Assembly (NCBI GenBank): GCA_900315595.1
Contig: OMZQ01000006.1
Span: forward strand, 62,001-126,000
Origin: an uncultured Eubacteriales bacterium
GTDB lineage: Bacteria; Bacillota; Clostridia; Oscillospirales; Oscillospiraceae
Reading direction: 5' to 3'
DNA length: 64,000 nucleotides
Each line of letters begins with the position of its first letter. The stretch's first letter is position 1. The translations under genes and the position numbers were made by a program. Shown here piece by piece: positions 60,675 through 64,000 of the stretch. A model generated the notes under the pieces. That model was not told the DNA's origin. It saw only the letters and a list, made by a program, of their open reading frames with translations, and searched no databases.

Positions 60675-61967
60675 TTATTCGAGGAAGCCCTTGTAGTGGC
60701 GCATCAGCATCTGAGCTTCCATCGCCTGAACCGTCTCAAGGGCAACGCCGACAACGATGATGACGGAGGTGCCGCCGATGGAGTAGGCCTCAAAGCCCTT
60801 GACCATGCCGAGCAGGATCGGGAGGATGGCAACGATGCCGAGGTAAATGGCGCCGAAGAGGGTGATCTTGTTGATGACCCGCTTGATGAAGTCGGAGGTC
60901 GGACGGCCCGGGCGGTAGCCGGGAATGAAGCCGCCGTTCTTCCGCAGGTTGTTGGATACCTCAACCGGGTTGTACTGGATCGTGGAGTAGAAGTAGCTGA
61001 ACGCAATGATCAGGATCATGTACACCACGAGGTAGATCACGGAAGTGTTGCTGTAGATGTTCTTATACCGCCAGGTTTCGGTCGCGCCGGTGAAGGCCGC
61101 GATGGTCGCGGGCAGGCTGGCGACAGACTGGGCGAAGATGATGGGCAGAACGCCGCTCATGTTGACCTTGATGGGCAGGAAGGTGTTCTGACCGCCGTAG
61201 ACCTTGCGGCCCACGACACGCTTCGCGTAGTTGACGGGGATGCGGCGCTCGGCCGCGGTGATGAAGACGATGAACATGACCAGGGCAACCATGCCGACGA
61301 TCGCGATCAGAGCCACGTACCAGGTCTGGCTGAAATTGTGGATCAGACCGTTGCCCAGGTTGATGAGCATGTCGGGCAGACGGGAGACGATATTGGCGAA
61401 CAGGATCATGGAGATGCCGTTGCCGATGCCGAACTCGGTGATCTGCTCACCCAGCCACATAACCAGCGTGGAGCCGGCCATGAAGGAGAGGATGATGGTG
61501 ATGGCGGACAGGGCGTTGTCCTGAACCATGATGGGGAACTGGGCGTTGGCGTTGCGGAGCATCATCCAATAGGCGAAGCCCATCAGAAGGCCCAGACCAA
61601 CGGTGGTATAGCGGGTGATCTGCTCGATCTTCTTCTTGCCTTCCTCGCCGCCCTCCTTGGAGAGTCTCTCCAGGGCCGGGATGGCGATGGTCAGCAGCTG
61701 AATAATGATGGACGCGTTGATGTAGGGCTGGATGGACAGAGAGAACAGCGTCGCTCTGGAGAAGGCCGAGCCGGACATCATGTTGAACAGACCGAGAATG
61801 CCGTTCTGGAGCTGGGACTGATCAAACCACTGTTTCATCGCTTCGGTATTGACGAAGGGAACCGGAATGACGTTGCCCAGTCTGTAGAGCAGCAGGATGA
61901 TGAACGTGAAGATGATCTTCTTGCGAAGATCGGCAATCTTCCACGCATTGCGGATGGTTGTAAGCAC
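60675..61967 (-). CDS. secY: Protein translocase subunit SecY
   Basis: The channel of the general secretion pathway. The 430-residue protein has ten membrane helices: KIIFTFIILLLYRLGNVIPVPFV at the start, the plug region following, and GFIPGYRPGRPTSDFIKRVI near 340 as the cytoplasmic loop that contacts SecA or the ribosome. I chose the GTG at 61967 (MLTTIRNAWKIADLRKK), right after the rplO stop; an ATG at 61997 would overlap rplO by 29 nt. Confidence 0.96.
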   Translation of the reverse strand: MLTTIRNAWKIADLRKKIIFTFIILLLYRLGNVIPVPFVNTEAMKQWFDQSQLQNGILGLFNMMSGSAFSRATLFSLSIQPYINASIIIQLLTIAIPALERLSKEGGEEGKKKIEQITRYTTVGLGLLMGFAYWMMLRNANAQFPIMVQDNALSAITIILSFMAGSTLVMWLGEQITEFGIGNGISMILFANIVSRLPDMLINLGNGLIHNFSQTWYVALIAIVGMVALVMFIVFITAAERRIPVNYAKRVVGRKVYGGQNTFLPIKVNMSGVLPIIFAQSVASLPATIAAFTGATETWRYKNIYSNTSVIYLVVYMILIIAFSYFYSTIQYNPVEVSNNLRKNGGFIPGYRPGRPTSDFIKRVINKITLFGAIYLGIVAILPILLGMVKGFEAYSIGGTSVIIVVGVALETVQAMEAQMLMRHYKGFLE

Positions 61968-61968
61968 C

Positions 61969-62409
61969 TTACACCACCTCGGCCTTTCCACCTGCATCTT
62001 CGATCTTTGCCTTTGCAGATTCGGAGAAGGAAGCAGCCTTGACGGTCAGCTTCCGGGTGAGAGTGCCGTTGGCCAGGATCTTCAGGCCATTGGGGCACTC
62101 ATGAATCATACCCTTCTCAATCAGTGCAGCAGCGTCAACCACGGCACCGTCTTCAAACGCATTCAGAGCCGCAAGATTCACAGCGGTCAGGGGCTTGGCG
62201 AAAATGTTGTTGAAACCACGCTTGGGGATGCGGCGAGCCAGAGGCATCTGGCCGCCTTCGAAGCCGGCGCGGACCTTGCCGCCGGAGCGGGCTTTCTGGC
62301 CCTTGTGACCGCGGCCTGCGGTCTTGCCGTTGCCGGTGCCGGTTCCGCGGCCCTTGCGCTTGCCAACCTGGGTGGAGCCCAGAACGGGAGAGAGATCATG
62401 AAGTTCCAT
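61969..62409 (-). CDS. rplO: 50S ribosomal protein L15
   Basis: 146 residues. [20 protein letters not shown] and the Gly-rich [20 protein letters not shown] stretch are diagnostic. The C-terminal globular part includes [20 protein letters not shown]. It lies between rpmD and secY. Confidence 0.98.
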   Translation of the reverse strand: MELHDLSPVLGSTQVGKRKGRGTGTGNGKTAGRGHKGQKARSGGKVRAGFEGGQMPLARRIPKRGFNNIFAKPLTAVNLAALNAFEDGAVVDAAALIEKGMIHECPNGLKILANGTLTRKLTVKAASFSESAKAKIEDAGGKAEVV

Positions 62410-62421
62410 TGTAGCTCCTCC

Positions 62422-62607
62422 TTATTCTTCAACTTCTTTGACTTCGAGCATGAACCCGATCTTGGCGATCTTGCCGCGGGTCATCTCGTTGTCGGGCTGC
62501 ACGGTGCTCTGGCCGATCTTGCGAAGGCCGAGGGACTGCGCAGTCAGAATCTGCTTCTTGAGCCGACCATTGAGGCTCTTGACAAGCTTGATCTGTAACT
62601 TTGCCAT
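62422..62607 (-). CDS. rpmD: 50S ribosomal protein L30
   Basis: 61 residues beginning MAKLQIKLVKSLNGRLKKQI, with LTAQSLGLRKIGQSTVQPDN. This is the short bacterial L30. I chose the ATG at 62607, which follows AAGGAGG; a longer in-frame start at 62628 lies over the end of rpsE. Confidence 0.97.
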   Translation of the reverse strand: MAKLQIKLVKSLNGRLKKQILTAQSLGLRKIGQSTVQPDNEMTRGKIAKIGFMLEVKEVEE

Positions 62608-62620
62608 ATCAAAATCCTCC

Positions 62621-63145
62621 TTAGCCAACGATTTCTTCAGCGGTCTTGCCTCTGACGGCGGCCACCTGCTCGGGGCTCCGCAGAGACATCAGACCCTGCA
62701 TGGCTGCCTTCACAACGTTCTGGGGATTGTTGGAACGCAGGCACTTGGTACGGATGTTGGTGATGCCAACAGCTTCCATAACGGCACGGACAGCGCCGCC
62801 GGCGATAACGCCGGTACCGACGGCAGCGGGCTTCATGAGCACGCGGCCGGCGCCGTAGACGCCGATCACCTCGTGGGGGATGGTGGTGCCGGACAGGCTG
62901 ACGGTAACCATATTCTTCTTCGCACTGGCAATGCCCTTCAGGATGGCCTCGGAAACCTCGGCGGCCTTGCCCAGGCCGTAACCGACGGTGCCCTTGCCGT
63001 CGCCAACCACGACGAGCGCGGAGAACTTTGCCACACGGCCGCCCTTGACGGTCTTGGAGACACGGTTCAGGTAAACGACCTTTTCGATCATCTCAGGTCC
63101 TTCATTGACCTGATTGTCTCTGTTGTCTCTTCTGCTATAAGGCAT
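62621..63145 (-). CDS. rpsE: 30S ribosomal protein S5
   Basis: 174 residues with the double-stranded RNA-binding-like N-terminal domain ([20 protein letters not shown]), the [19 protein letters not shown] loop, and the C-terminal domain with [20 protein letters not shown]. It takes part in decoding accuracy and mRNA unwinding. GGAGGATAG precedes the ATG. Confidence 0.98.
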   Translation of the reverse strand: MPYSRRDNRDNQVNEGPEMIEKVVYLNRVSKTVKGGRVAKFSALVVVGDGKGTVGYGLGKAAEVSEAILKGIASAKKNMVTVSLSGTTIPHEVIGVYGAGRVLMKPAAVGTGVIAGGAVRAVMEAVGITNIRTKCLRSNNPQNVVKAAMQGLMSLRSPEQVAAVRGKTAEEIVG

Positions 63146-63160
63146 GTTTCTATCCTCCTC

Positions 63161-63520
63161 TTAAAACTCGAGTCCGCCTTCGCGGGCGCCCTCAGCCAGA
63201 GCAGCAACGCGGCCATGATAGATATAGCCGCCGCGGTCGAACACGACCTCCGTGATGCCCTTTTCCTTGGCACGCTCTGCGAGCTTCAGGCCGACCTTCT
63301 TCGCAGCTTCCGCATTGCCGGTCGCGCCTTCGAACTCCTTCTCAAGGGTGGACGCGGACGTCAGGGTGACGCCGTTGACGTCGTCGATGATCTGGGCGTA
63401 GATGTTGGCGTTGCTTCTGAATACGTTCAGGCGAGGTCTCTCCGGCGTGCCGGAGATCTTGCCGCGCACTCTCACGTGACGCTTGATGCGCTGTGCGTTT
63501 CTGTCAAACTTTTTAATCAT
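63161..63520 (-). CDS. rplR: 50S ribosomal protein L18
   Basis: 119 residues beginning [20 protein letters not shown], with [19 protein letters not shown] and [20 protein letters not shown]. It binds 5S rRNA together with L5. CGGAGG precedes the ATG. Confidence 0.98.
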   Translation of the reverse strand: MIKKFDRNAQRIKRHVRVRGKISGTPERPRLNVFRSNANIYAQIIDDVNGVTLTSASTLEKEFEGATGNAEAAKKVGLKLAERAKEKGITEVVFDRGGYIYHGRVAALAEGAREGGLEF

Positions 63521-63538
63521 AATTCAAGGCACCTCCGA

Positions 63539-64000
63539 TTACTTCTTCGCGCCAGTCTTGCCTTCCTTATGGCGGACAACTTCACTGGCGTACTTGATGC
63601 CCTTGCCCTTGTAGGGCTCGGGAGGTCTCTTACCTCTGACTTCGGCGGCGAACTGGCCGACGGCCTGCTTGTCGTAACCCTTGATGATGATCTTGTTGGG
63701 GGCGGGAACTTCAATTTCCACACCGGCCGGGGGATCCATGTTCACGGGATGGGAGTAGCCGACGTTCAGGACCAGCTTCTTGCCCTCCAGAGCGGCACGA
63801 TAGCCGACGCCGTTGACCTCGAGCTCCTTGGTGAAGCCCTTGTCCAGGCCGACGATCATGTTGTTGAGCAGGGTGCGGGTCAGGCCGTGCAGGCTCTTGC
63901 TCTCGTGGCTGTCGTCGGGACGGGAAACGGTCACGGTCTGGCCGTTCTTCTCGATGACCATTTTGGGGCTGAGGGCCTGGGTCATGGTGCCTTTGGAATT
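63539..64000 (-). CDS. rplF: 50S ribosomal protein L6, C-terminal part
   Basis: The gene runs off the right edge, so the first codons are missing. At the edge the frame reads NSKGT and then [20 protein letters not shown], which matches the L6 pattern where this Met is internal. [20 protein letters not shown] and the C-terminal signature [20 protein letters not shown], then [16 protein letters not shown] are clear. About 154 of roughly 180 residues are present. Confidence 0.97.
   Translation of the reverse strand, partial: NSKGTMTQALSPKMVIEKNGQTVTVSRPDDSHESKSLHGLTRTLLNNMIVGLDKGFTKELEVNGVGYRAALEGKKLVLNVGYSHPVNMDPPAGVEIEVPAPNKIIIKGYDKQAVGQFAAEVRGKRPPEPYKGKGIKYASEVVRHKEGKTGAKK

Overview
The window looks like the chromosome of a G+C-rich, spore-forming Clostridia member (Bacillota), most likely Oscillospiraceae/Ruminococcaceae. 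The reasons are the miaB-mutS-mutL-miaA-hfq gene order, an alpha/beta-type spore protein, an HrcA-type CIRCE box before groESL, strong AGGAGG ribosome sites, and an spc/alpha ribosomal operon with map and a KOW protein between adk and infA. No tRNA, rRNA or CRISPR array was seen.

Left core (1-12.6 kb). A leftward operon runs miaB, mutS, a CPBP-family membrane protease, mutL, miaA, hfq, an HlyD-like membrane protein and the start of yggS, covering tRNA A37 modification, mismatch repair and RNA chaperoning. It diverges from mgtE (Mg2+ transport), which has its own consensus promoter, a long structured leader and a candidate 27-codon leader peptide. Two HAD-type phosphatases follow.

Accessory block (12.6-38 kb). 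It opens with a large serine recombinase facing a RelB/ParE-type toxin-antitoxin pair. Next come small recombination-associated ORFs, a VapBC pair and a fragment of a tyrosine integrase. An alpha-galactoside utilisation cluster follows: AraC regulator, lipoprotein binding protein, two permeases, a 5'-damaged YesL-like protein, a GH36 alpha-galactosidase, an ABC ATPase and galactokinase. Then comes a tight three-gene cassette: an AAA/DUF4143 ATPase, a 976-residue TOTE-type primase-helicase-phospholipase-D nuclease, and RecQ. This is the best candidate in the window for an under-described defence system. A spore protein gene and a BlaI/M56-peptidase regulatory pair with two visible operators close the block.

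Middle and right (38-55.7 kb). A P-type ATPase is followed by a queuosine-precursor transporter preceded by a preQ1-I riboswitch-like element, then an SDR oxidoreductase. groESL follows under a CIRCE box. Next are a sigma factor with a membrane partner and an L,D-transpeptidase-like lipoprotein, and a redox operon (glutathione peroxidase, thioredoxin, thioredoxin reductase). A MarR-controlled heterodimeric ABC exporter and the threonine-degradation pair tdh-kbl complete this part.

Right end (55.7-64 kb). The distal spc and alpha ribosomal operons run leftward from rplF (cut by the window end) to rplQ, with secY, adk, map, infA and rpoA embedded, and end at a strong terminator.

All functional calls rest on motif and family recognition from the sequence alone. 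Promoters, riboswitches and terminators were found by eye and not tested by computation.
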